A DNA stretch of 64,000 nt. Origin: Cyprinodon diabolis (taxonomy: Eukaryota > Chordata > Actinopteri > Cyprinodontiformes > Cyprinodontidae). Position 1 is the first letter of the stretch. Every line of letters starts with the position of its first letter. The notes below the pieces were generated by a model. That model searched no databases, was not told the DNA's origin, and saw only the letters and a program-made list of their open reading frames with translations. Where the stretch lies: contig JARPUW010000266.1 of the NCBI GenBank assembly GCA_030533445.1, positions 124,001 to 188,000 on the forward strand, given 5' to 3'. Below are positions 23,990 through 35,400 of this stretch, in pieces. The position numbers were made by a program, and so were the translations under genes.

Positions 23990-26900
23990 CTCCAGATGCT
24001 CAAGGTTCCAGATGCACCAGCAGCTCAAGGTTCCAGAAGCTCAAGGTTCCAGCAGCTCAAAGTTCCAGCAGCTCAAGGTTCCAGATGCTCAAGGTTCCAG
24101 AAGCACCAGCAGCTCAATGCTTCAGCAGCTCAAGGTTCCAGCAGCTCAAGGTTCCAGAAGCTCAAGGCTCCAGATGCTCAAGGTTCCAGATGCACCAGCA
24201 GCTCAAGGTTCCAGCAGCTCAAGGTTCCAGCAGCTCAAGGTTCCAGAAGCACCAGCAGCTCAAGGTTCCAGCAGCTCAAGGTTCCAGAAGCACCAGCAGC
24301 TCAAGGTTCCAGAAGCTCAAGGCTCCAGATGCTCAAGGTTCCAGAAGCACCAGCAGCTCAAGGTTCCAGCAGCTCAAGGTTCCAGAAGCTCAAGGCTCCA
24401 GATGCTCAAGGTTCCAGAAGCACCAGCAGCTCAAGGTTCCAGCAGCTCAAGGTTCCAGCAGCTCAAGGTTCCAGCAGCTCAAGGTTCCAGAAGCACCAGC
24501 AGCTCAAGGTTCCAGAAGCTCAAGGCTCCAGATGCTCAAGGTTCCAGAAGCACCAGCAGCTCAAGGTTCCAGCAGCTCAAGGTTCCAGAAGCACCAGCAG
24601 CTCAAGGTTCCAGCAGCTCAAGGTTCCAGCAGCTCAAAGTTCCAGAAGCACCAGCAGCTCAAGGCTCCAGCAGCTCAAGGTTCCAGAAGCTCAAGGCTCC
24701 AGATGCTCAAGGTTCCAGATGCACCAGCAGCTCAAGGTTCCAGAAGCTCAAGGTTCCAGCAGCTCAAGGCTCCAGATGCTCAAGGCTCCAGAAGCTCAAA
24801 GTTCCAGCAGCTCAATGTTCCAGCAGCTCAAGGTTCCAGCAGCTCAAGGTTCCAGCAGCTCAAGGTTCCAGAAGCACCAGCAGCTCAAGGCTCCAGCAGC
24901 TCAAGGTTCCAGAAGCTCAAGGCTCCAGATGCTCAAGGTTCCAGAACCACCAGCAGCTCAAGGTTCCAGCAGCTCAAGGTTCCAGAAGCACCAGCAGCTC
25001 AAGGTTCCAGCAGCTCAAGGTTCCAGAAGCACCAGCAGCTCAAGGTTCCAGCAGCTCAAGGTTCCAGCAGCTCAAGGTTCCAGAAGCACCAGCAGCTCAA
25101 GGTTCCAGCAGCTCAAGGTTCCAGAAGCTCAAGGCTCCAGATTCTCAAGGTTCCAGAAGCACCAGCAGCTCAAGGTTCCAGCAGCTCAAAGTTCCAGCAG
25201 CTCAAGGTTCCAGAAGCACCAGCAGCTCAAGGTTCCAGTAGCTCAAGGCTCCACATGCTCAAGGTTCCAGAAGCACCAGCAGCTCAAGGTTCCAGCAGCT
25301 CAAGGTTCCAGAAGCTCAAGGCTCCAGATGCTCAAGGTTCCAGAAGCACCAGCAGCTCAAGGTTCCAGCAGCTCAAGGTTCCAGAAGCACCAGCAGCTCA
25401 AGGTTCCAGAAGCTCAAGGCTCCAGATGCTCAAGGTTCCAGAAGCACCAGCAGCTCAAGGTTCCAGCAGCTCAAGGTTCCAGCAGCTCAAGGTTCCAGAT
25501 GCTCAAGGTTCCAGATGCACCAGCAGCTCAAGGTTCCAGAAGCTCAAGGGTCCAGCAGCTCAAGGCTCCAGATGCTCAAGGCTCCAGATGCTCAAAGTTC
25601 CAGCAGCTCAAGGTTCCAGCAGCTCAAGGTTCCAGCAGCTCAAGGTTCCAGAAGCACCAGCAGCTCAAGGCTCCAGCAGCTCAAGGTTCCAGAAGCTATA
25701 GGCTCCAGATGCTCAAGGTTCCAGAACCACCAGCAGCTCAAGGTTCCAGCAGCTCAAGGTTCCAGAAGCACCAGCAGCTCAAGGTTCCAGCAGCTCAAGG
25801 TTCCAGAAGCACCAGCAGCTCAAGGTTCCAGCAGCTCAAGGCTCCAGCAGCTCAAGGTTCCAGAAGCACCAGCAGCTCAAGGTTCCAGAAGCTCAAGGCT
25901 CCAGATGCTCAAGGTTCCTGAAGCACCAGCAGCTCAAGGTTCCAGCAGCTCAAGGTTCCAGAAGCACCAGCAGCTCAAGGTTCCAGAAGCTCAAGGCTCC
26001 AGATGCTCAAGGTTCCAGAAGCACGAGCAGCTCAAGGTTCCAGCAGCTCAAGGTTCCAGAAGCACCAGCAGCTCAAGCTTCCAGCAGCTCAAGGTTCCAG
26101 CAGCTCAAGGTTCCAGCAGCTCAAGGTTCCAGAAGCACCAGCAGCTCAAGGTTCCAGCAGCTCAAGGCTCCAGCAGCTCAAAGTTCCAGCAGCTCAAGGC
26201 TCCAGCAGCTCAAGGTTCCAGAAGCACCAGCAGCTCAAGGTTCCAGAAGCTCAAGGCTCCAGATGCTCAAGGTTCCAGAAGCACCAGCAGCTCAAGGTTC
26301 CAGCAGCTCAAGGTTCCAGCAGCTGAAGGTTCCAGAAGCACCAGCAGCTCAAGGTTCCAGCAGCTCAAGGTTCCAGCAGCACCAGCAGCTCAAGGTTCCA
26401 GCAGCTCAGGGTTACAGCAGCTCAAGGCTCCAGAAGCTAGAGGTTCCAGAAGCTCAAGGTTCCAGCAGCTCAATGTTCCAGAAGCACCAGCAGCTCAAGG
26501 CTGCAGCAGCTCAAGGTTCCAGCAGTTCAAAGTTCCAGAAGCACCAGCAGCTCAAGGCTCCAGCAGCTCAAGGTTCCAGCAGCTCAAGGCTCCAGAAGCT
26601 CAAGGTTCCAGATGCACCAGCAGCTCAAGGTTCCAGAAGCTCAAGGTTCCAGCAGCTCAAGGCTCCAGATGCTCAAGGCTCCAGATGCTCAAAGTTCCAG
26701 CAGCTCAATGTTCCAGCAGCTCAAGGTTCCAGCAGCTCAAGGTTCCAGAAGCACCAGCAGCTCAAGGCTCCAGCAGCTCAAGGTTCCAGAAGGTCAAGGC
26801 TCCAGATGCTCAAGGTTCCAGAACCACCAGCAGCTCAAGGTTCCAGAAGCACCAGCAGCTCAAGGTTCCAGCAGCTCAAGGTTCCAGAAGCACCAGCAGC

Positions 26901-29860
26901 TCAAGGTTCCAGCAGCTCAAGGTTCCAGCAGCTCAAGGTTCCAGAAGCGCCAGCAGCTCAAGGCTCCAGCAGCTCAAGGCTCCAGCAGCTCAAGGTTCCA
27001 GAAGCTCAAGGCTCCAGATGCTCAAGGTTCCAGAAGCACCAGCAGCTCAAGGTTCCAGCAGCTCAAGGTTCCAGCAGCTCAAGGTTCCAGAAGCACCAGC
27101 AGCTCAAGGTTCCAGCAGCTCAAGGTTCCAGAAGCACCATCAGCTCAAGGTTCCAGCAGCTCAAGGCTCCAGCAGCTCAAGGTTCCAGAAGCACCAGCAG
27201 CTCAAGGTTCCAGCAGCTCAAGGTTCCAGAAGCACCAGCAGCTCAAGGTTCCAGCAGCTCAAGGTTCCAGCAGCTCAAGGTTCCAGAAGCGCCAGCAGCT
27301 CAAGGCTCCAGCAGCTCAAGGCTCCAGCAGCTCAAGGTTCCAGAAGCTCAAGGCTCCAGATGCTCAAGGTTCCAGAAGCACCAGCAGCTCAAGGTTCCAG
27401 CAGCTCAAGGTTCCAGCAGCTCAAGGTTCCAGAAGCACCAGCAGCTCAAGGTTCCAGCAGCTCAAGGTTCCAGAAGCACCATCAGCTCAAGGTTCCAGCA
27501 GCTCAAGGCTCCAGCAGCTCAAGGTTCCAGAAGCACCATCAGCTCAAGGTTCCAGCAGCTCAAGGCTCCAGCAGCTCAAGGTTCCAGCAGCTCAAGGCTC
27601 CAGCAGCTCAAGGTTCCAGAAGCACCAGCAGCTCAAGGTTCCAGAAGCTCAAGGCTCCAGATGCTCAAGGTTCCAGAAGCACCAGCAGCTCAAGGTTCCA
27701 GCAGCTCAAGGTTCCAGAAGCTCAAGGCTCCAGATGCTCAAGGTTCCAGAAGCACAAGCAGCTCAAGGTTCCAGCAGCTCAAGGTTCCAGCAGCTCAAGG
27801 TTCCAGAAGCACCAGCAGCTCAAGGTTCCAGAAGCTCAAGGCTCCAGATGCTCAAGGTTCCAGAAGCACCAGCAGCTCAAGGTTCCAGCAGCTCAAGGTT
27901 CCAGCAGCTCAAGGTTCCAGAAGCACCAGCAGCTCAAGGTTCCAGAAGCTCAAGGCTCCAGCAGCTCAAGGTTCCAGAAGCTCAAGGCTCCAGATGCTCA
28001 AGGTTCCAGAAGCACCAGCAGCTCAAGGTTCCAGCAGCTCAAGGTTCCAGCAGCTCAAGGTTCCAGAAGCACCAGCAGCTCAAGGTTCCAGCAGCTCAAG
28101 GTTCCAGAAGCACCAGCAGCTCAAGGTTCCAGCAGCTCAAGGCTCCAGCAGCTCAAGGTTCCAGCAGCTCAAGGCTCCAGATGCTCAAGGTTCCAGAAGC
28201 ACCAGCAGCTCAAGGTTCCAGCAGCTCAAGGTTCCAGCAGCTGAAGGTTCGAGAAGCACCAGCAGCTCAAGGTTCCAGCAGCTCAAGGTTCCAGCAGCAC
28301 CAGCAGCTCAAGGTTCCAGCAGCTCAGGGTTACAGCAGCTCAAGGCTCCAGAAGCTAGAGGTTCCAGAAGCTCAAGGTTCCAGCAGCTCAAGGTTCCAGA
28401 AGCACCAGCAGCTCAAGGCTGCAGCAGCTCAAGGTTCCAGCAGCTCAAGGTTCCAGAAGCACCAGCAGCTCAAGGCTCCAGCAGCTCAAGGTTCCAGAAG
28501 CTCAAGGCTCCAGATGTTCAAGGTTCCAGATATACCAGCAGCTCAAGGTTCCAGAAGCTCAAGGGTCCAGCAGCTCAAGGCTCCAGATGCTCAAGGCTCC
28601 AGATGCTCAAAGTTCCAGCAGCTCAAGGTTCCAGCAGCACAAGGTTCCAGCAGCTCAAGGTTCCAGCAGCTCAAGGTTCCAGAAGCACCAGCAGCTCAAG
28701 GCTCCAGCAGCTCAAGGTTCCAGAAGCTCAAGGCTCCAGATGCTCAAGGTTCCAGAACCACCAGCAGCTCAAGGTTCCAGCAGCTCAAGGTTCCAGAAGC
28801 ACCAGCAGCTCAAGGTTCCAGCAGCTCAAGGTTCCAGAAGCACCAGCAGCTCAAGGTTCCAGCAGCTCAAGGTTCCAGAAGCGCCAGCAGCTCAAGGCTC
28901 CAGCAGCTCAAGGTTCCAGAAGCTCAAGGCTCCAGATGCTCAAGGTTCCAGAAGCACCAGCAGCTCAAGGTTCCAGCAGCTCAAGGTTCCAGCAGCTCAA
29001 GGTTCCAGAAGCACCAGCAGCTCAAGGTTCCAGCAGCTCAAGGTTCCAGAAGCACCAGCAGCTCAAGGTTCCAGAAGCTCAAGGCTCCAGATGCTCAAGG
29101 TTCCAGAAGCACCAGCAGCTCAAGGTTCCAGCAGCTCAAGGTTCCAGCAGCTCAAGGTTCCAGAAGCACCAGCAGCTCAAGGTTCCAGCAGCTCAAGGTT
29201 CCAGCAGCACCAGCAGCTCAAGGTTCCAGCAGCTCAGGGTTCCAGAAGCACCAGCAGCTCAAGGCTGCAGCAGCTCAAGGTTCCAGCAGCTCAAGGTTCC
29301 AGAAGCACCAGCAGCTCAAGGCTCCAGCAGCTCAAGGTTCCAGAAGCTCAAGGCTCCAGATGCTCAAGGTTCCAGATGCAACAGCAGCTCAAGGTTCCAG
29401 AAGCTCAGGGTTCCAGCAGCTCAAGGTTCCAGCTGCTCAAGGTTCCAGCAGCTCAAGGTTCCAGAAGCACCAGCAGCTCAAGGCTCCAGCAGCTCAAGGT
29501 TCCAGCAGCTCAAGGTTCCAGAAGCACCAGCAACTCAAGGTTCCAGCAGCTCAAGGTTCCAGAAGCACCAGCAGCTCAAGGTTCCAGCAGCTCAAGGCTC
29601 CAGCAGCTCAGAGTTCCGGCAGCTCAAGGCTCCAGCAGCTCAAGGTTCCAGAAGCACCAGCAGCTCAAGGTTCCAGAAGCTCAAGGCTCCAGATGCTCAA
29701 GGTTCCAGAAGCACCAGCAGCTCAAGGTTCCAGCAGCTCAAGGTTCCACCAGCTGAAGGTTCCAGAAGCACCAGCAGCTCAAGGTTCCAGCAGCTCAAGG
29801 TTCCAGCAGCACCAGCAGCTCAAGGTTCCAGCAGCTCAGGGTTACAGCAGCTCAAGGCTC
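23990..29860. repeat. 5.3-kb unit U2 in the second 18-kb copy
   Basis: This is the counterpart of 5,940-11,778. It keeps the 342-bp local duplication and holds the two 16-bp units missing from copy 1, near 24,271 and 29,221. The related segment near 880 also has the first of these, which suggests loss at 6,221 rather than gain here. Confidence 0.88.
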
Positions 29861-31372
29861 CAGAAGCTAGAGGTTCCAGAAGCTCAAGGTTCCAGCAGCT
29901 CAATGTTCCAGAAGCACTAGCAGCTCAAGGCTGCAGCAGCTCAAGGTTCCAGCAGCTCAAAGTTCCAGAAGCACCAGCAACTCAAGGCTCCAGCAGCTCA
30001 AGGTTCCAGAAGCTCAAGGCTCCAGATGCTCAAGGTTCCAGATGCACCAGCAGCTCAAGGTTCCAGAAGCTCAAGGTTCCAGCAGCTCAAGGCTCCAGAT
30101 GCTCAAGGCTCCAGATGCTCAAAGTTCCAGCAGCTCAATGTTCCAGCAGCTCAAGGTTCCAGCAGCTCAAGGTTCCAGAAGCACCAGCAGCTCAAGGTTC
30201 CAGCAGCTCAGGGTTACAGCAGCTCAAGGCTCCAGAAGCTAGAGGTTCCAGAAGCTCAAGGTTCCAGCAGCTCAATGTTCCAGAAGCACCAGCAGCTCAA
30301 GGCTGCAGCAGCTCAAGGTTCCAGCAGCTCAAAGTTCCAGAAGCACCAGCAGCTCAAGGCTCCAGCAGCTCAAGGTTCCAGAAGCTCAAGGCTCCAGATG
30401 CTCAAGGTTCCAGATGCACCAGCAGCTCAAGGTTCCAGCAGCTCAAGGCTCCAGATGCTCAAGGCTCCAGATGCTCAAAGTTCCAGCAGCTCAATGTTCC
30501 AGCAGCTCAAGGTTCCAGCAGCTCAAGGTTCCAGCAGCTCAAGGTTCCAGAAGCACCAGCAGCTCAAAGCTCCAGCAGCTCAAGGTTCCAGAAGCTCAAG
30601 GCTCCAGAACCACCAGCAGCTCAAGGTTCCAGCAGCTCAAGGTTCCAGAAGCACCAGCAGCTCAAGGTTCCAGCAGATCAAGGTTCCAGAAGCACCAGCA
30701 GCTCAAGGTTCCAGCAGCTCAAGGTTCCAGCAGCTCAAGGTTCCAGAAGCGCCAGCAGCTCAAGGCTCCAGCAGCCCAAGGTTCCAGAAGCTCAAGGCTC
30801 CAGATTCTCAAGGTTCCAGAAGCACCAGCAGCTCAAGGTTCCAGCAGCTCAAAGTTCCAGCAGCTCAAGGTTCCAGAAAGACCAGCAGCTCAAGGTTCCA
30901 GTAGCTCAAGGCTCCACATGCTCAAGGTTCCAGAAGCACCAGCAGCTCAAGGTTCCAGCAGCTCAAGGTTCCAGAAGCTCAAGGCTCCAGATGCTCAAGG
31001 TTCCAGAAGCACCAGCAGCTCAAGGTTCCAGCAGCTCAAGGTTCCAGAAGCACCAGCAGCTCAAGGTTCCAGAAGCTCAAGGCTCCAGATGCTCAAGGTT
31101 CCAGAAGCACCAGCAGCTCAAGGTTCCAGCAGCTCAAGGTTCCAGCAGCTCAAGGTTCCAGATGCTCAAGGTTCCAGATGCACCAGCAGCTCAAGGTTCC
31201 AGAAGCTCAAGGGTCCAGCAGCTCAAGGCTCCAGATGCTCAAGGCTCCAGATGCTCAAAGTTCCAGCAGCTCAAGGTTCCAGCAGCTCAAGGTTCCAGCA
31301 GCTCAAGGTTCCAGAAGCACCAGCAGCTCAAGGCTCCAGCAGCTCAAGGTTCCAGAAGCTATAGGCTCCAGA
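29861..31372. repeat. V block, copy 2
   Basis: This matches 11,779-13,290 at offset 18,082. Two GAAGCTAGAGG variants lie at 29,870 and 30,238, and GAAGCTATAGG lies at 31,362. It runs on into the GCTCTAGCAG variant near 31,504 and a GCCGCTC variant at 31,731, which also follow V copies 3, 4 and 5. Confidence 0.85.
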
Positions 31373-32415
31373 TGCTCAAGGTTCCAGAACCACCAGCAGC
31401 TCAAGGTTCCAGCAGCTCAAGGTTCCAGAAGCACCAGCAGCTCAAGGTTCCAGCAGCTCAAGGTTCCAGAAGCACCAGCAGCTCAAGGTTCCAGCAGCTC
31501 AAGGCTCTAGCAGCTCAAGGTTCCAGAAGCACCAGCAGCTCAAGGTTCCAGAAGCTCAAGGCTCCAGATGCTCAAGGTTCCTGAAGCACCAGCAGCTCAA
31601 GGTTCCAGCAGCTCAAGGTTCCAGAAGCACCAGCAGCTCAAGGTTCCAGCAGCTCAAGGTTCCAGAAGCACCAGCAGCTCAAGGTTCCAGCAGCTCAAGG
31701 TTCCAGAAGCGCCAGCAGCTCAAGGCTCCAGCCGCTCAAGGTTCCAGAAGCTCAAGGCTCCAGATGCTCAAGGTTCCAGAAGCACCAGCAGCTCAAGGTT
31801 CCAGCAGCTCAAGGTTCCAGCAGCTCAAGGTTCCAGAAGCACCAGCAGCTCAAGGTTCCAGCAGCTCAAGGTTCCAGAAGCACCAGCAGCTCAAGGTTCC
31901 AGAAGCTCAAGGCTCCAGATGCTCAAGGTTCCAGAAGCACCAGCAGCTCAAGGTTCCAGCAGCTCAAGGTTCCAGAAGCTCAAGGCTCCAGATGCTCAAG
32001 GTTCCAGAAGCACCAGCAGCTCAAGGTTCCAGCAGCTCAAGGTTCCAGCAGCTCAAGGTTCCAGCAGCTCAAGGTTCCAGAAGCACCAGCAGCTCAAGGT
32101 TCCAGAAGCTCAAGGCTCCAGATGCTCAAGGTTCCAGAAGCACCAGCAGCTCAAGGTTCCAGCAGCTCAAGGTTCCAGAAGCACCAGCAGCTCAAGGTTC
32201 CAGCAGCTCAAGGTTCCAGCAGCACCAGCAGCTCAAGGTTCCAGCAGCTCAGGGTTCCAGAAGCACCAGCAGCTCAAGGCTGCAGCAGCTCAAGGTTCCA
32301 GCAGCTCAAGGTTCCAGAAGCACCAGCAGCTCAAGGTTCCAGAAGCTCAAGGCTCCAGATGCTCAAGGTTCCAGAAGCACCAGCAGCTCAAGGTTCCAGC
32401 AGCTCAAGGTTCCAG

Positions 32416-35400
32416 AAGCTCAAGGCTCCAGATGCTCAAGGTTCCAGAAGCACCAGCAGCTCAAGGTTCCAGCAGCTCAAGGTTCCAGCAGCTCAAGGTT
32501 CCAGAAGCACCAGCAGCTCAAGGTTCCAGAAGCTCAAGGCTCCAGATGCTCAAGGTTCCAGAAGCACCAGCAGCTCAAGGTTCCAGCAGCTCAAGGTTCC
32601 AGCAGCTCAAAGTTCCAGAAGCACCAGCAGCTCAAGGCTCCAGCAGCTCAAGGTTCCAGAAGCTCAAGGCTCCAGATGCTCAAGGTTCCAGATGCACCAG
32701 CAGCTCAAGGTTCCAGAAGCTCAAGGTTCCAGCAGCTCAAGGCTCCAGATGCTCAAGGCTCCAGATGCTCAAAGTTCCAGCAGCTCAATGTTCCAGCAGC
32801 TCAAGGTTCCAGCAGCTCAAGGTTCCAGCAGCTCAAGGTTCCAGAAGCACCAGCAGCTCAAGGTTCCAGCAGCTCAAGGTTCCAGCAGCTCAAGGTTCCA
32901 GCAGCTCAAGGTTCCAGAAGCACCAGCAGCTCAAGGCTCCAGCAGCTCAAGGTTCCAGAAGCTCAAGGCTCCAGATGCTCAAGGTTCCAGATGCACCAGC
33001 AGCTCAAGGTTCCAGAAGCTCAAGGTTCCAGCAGCTCAAAGTTCCAGCAGCTCAAGGTTCCTGATGCTCAAGGTTCCAGAAGCACCAGCAGCTCAATGCT
33101 TCAGCAGCTCAAGGTTCCAGCAGCTCAAGGTTCCAGAAGCTCAAGGCTCCAGATGCTCAAGGTTCCAGAAGCACCAGCAGCTCAAGGTTCCAGCAGCTCA
33201 AGGTTCCAGCAGCTCAAGGTTCCAGAAGCACCAGCAGCTCAAGGTTCCAGCAGCTCAAGGTTCCAGAAGCACCAGCAGCTCAAGGTTCCAGAAGCTCAAG
33301 GCTCCAGATGCTCAAGGTTCCAGAAGCACCAGCAGCTCAAGGTTCCAGCAGCTCAAGGTTCCAGAAGCTCAAGGCTCCAGATGCTCAAGGTTCCAGAAGC
33401 ACCAGCAGCTCAAGGTTCCAGCAGCTCAAGGTTCCAGCAGCTCAAGGTTCCAGCAGCTCAAGGTTCCAGAAGCACCAGCAGCTCAAGGTTCCAGAAGCTC
33501 AAGGCTCCAGATGCTCAAGGTTCCAGAAGCACCAGCAGCTCAAGGTTCCAGCAGCTCAAGGTTCCAGCAGCTCAAGGTTCCAGAAGCACCAGCAGCTCAA
33601 GGTTCCAGCAGCTCAAGGTTCCAGAAGCACCAGCAGCTCAAGGTTCCAGCAGCTCAAGGTTCCAGCAGCACCAGCAGCTCAAGGTTCCAGCAGCTCAGGG
33701 TTCCAGAAGCACTTGCAGCTCAAGGCTGCAGCAGCTCAAGGTTCCAGCAGCTCAAGGTTCCAGAAGCACCAGCAGCTCAAGGTTCCAGAAGCTCAAGGCT
33801 CCAGATGCTCAAGGTTCCAGAAGCACCAGCAGCTCAAGGTTCCAGCAGCTCAAGGTTCCAGAAGCTCAAGGCTCCAGATGCTCAAGGTTCCAGAAGCACC
33901 AGCAGCTCAAGGTTCCAGCAGCTCAAGGTTCCAGCAGCTCAAGGTTCCAGCAGCTCAAGGTTCCAGAAGCACCAGCAGCTCAAGGTTCCAGAAGCTCAAG
34001 GCTCCAGATGCTCAAGGTTCCAGAAGCACCAGCAGCTCAAGGTTCCAGCAGCTCAAGGTTCCAGAAGCACCAGCAGCTCAAGGTTCCAGCAGCTCAAGGT
34101 TCCAGCAGCTCAAAGTTCCAGAAGCACCAGCAGCTCAAGGCTCCAGCAGCTCAAGGTTCCAGAAGCTCAAGGCTCCAGATGCTCAAGGTTCCAGATGCAC
34201 CAGCAGCTCAAGGTTCCAGAAGCTCAAGGTTCCAGCAGCTCAAGGCTCCAGATGCTCAAGGCTCCAGATGCTCAAAGTTCCAGCAGCTCAATGTTCCAGC
34301 AGCTCAAGGTTCCAGCAGCTCAAGGTTCCAGCAGCTCAAGGTTCCAGAAGCACCAGCAGCTCAAGGTTCCAGCAGCTCAAGGTTCCAGCAGCTCAAGGTT
34401 CCAGCAGCTCAAGGTTCCAGAAGCACCAGCAGCTCAAGGCTCCAGCAGCTCAAGGTTCCAGAAGCTCAAGGCTCCAGATGCTCAAGGTTCCAGATGCACC
34501 AGCAGCTCAAGGTTCCAGAAGCTCAAGGTTCCAGCAGCTCAAAGTTCCAGCAGCTCAAGGTTCCAGATGCTCAAGGTTCCAGAAGCACCAGCAGCTCAAT
34601 GCTTCAGCAGCTCAAGGTTCCAGCAGCTCAAGGTTCCAGAAGCTCAAGGCTCCAGATGCTCAAGGTTCCAGATGCACCAGCAGCTCAAGGTTCCAGCAGC
34701 TCAAGGTTCCAGCAGCTCAAGGTTCCAGAAGCACCAGCAGCTCAAGGTTCCAGCAGCTCAAGGTTCCAGAAGCACCAGCAGCTCAAGGTTCCAGAAGCTC
34801 AAGGCTCCAGATGCTCAAGGTTCCAGAAGCACCAGCAGCTCAAGGTTCCAGCAGCTCAAGGTTCCAGAAGCTCAAGGCTCCAGATGCTCAAGGTTCCAGA
34901 AGCACCAGCAGCTCAAGGTTCCAGCAGCTCAAGGTTCCAGCAGCTCAAGGTTCCAGCAGCTCAAGGTTCCAGAAGCACCAGCAGCTCAAGGTTCCAGAAG
35001 CTCAAGGCTCCAGATGCTCAAGGTTCCAGATGCACCAGCAGCTCAAGGTTCCAGAAGCTCAAGGTTCCAGCAGCTCAAGGCTCCAGAAGAACCAGCAGCT
35101 CAAGGTTCCAGCAGCTCAAGGTTCCAGCAGCTCAAAGTTCCAGAAGCACCAGCAGCTCAAGGCTCCAGCAGCTCAAGGTTCCAGAAGCTCAAGGCTCCAG
35201 ATGCTCAAGGTTCCAGATGCACCAGCAGCTCAAGGTTCCAGAAGCTCAAGGTTCCAGCAGCTCAAGGCTCCAGATGCTCAAGGCTCCAGAAGCTCAAAGT
35301 TCCAGCAGCTCAATGTTCCAGCAGCTCAAGGTTCCAGCAGCTCAAGGTTCCAGCAGCTCAAGGTTCCAGAAGCACCAGCAGCTCAAGGCTCCAGCAGCTC

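Larger units (their letters stand above)
18051..31388. repeat. 18-kb-offset duplication, copy 2
   Basis: This is the second copy of positions 1-13,306, including all of its internal duplications (junction at 23,990 and the 342-bp pair at 26,837-27,520). Compared with copy 1 it carries one extra 16-bp unit near 24,271 and another near 29,221. At 31,390 it reads GAACCACC where copy 1 reads GAAGCACC, and the two diverge from there. Near identity over 13.3 kb implies a recent duplication, ongoing homogenisation, or an assembly duplication. Confidence 0.93.
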
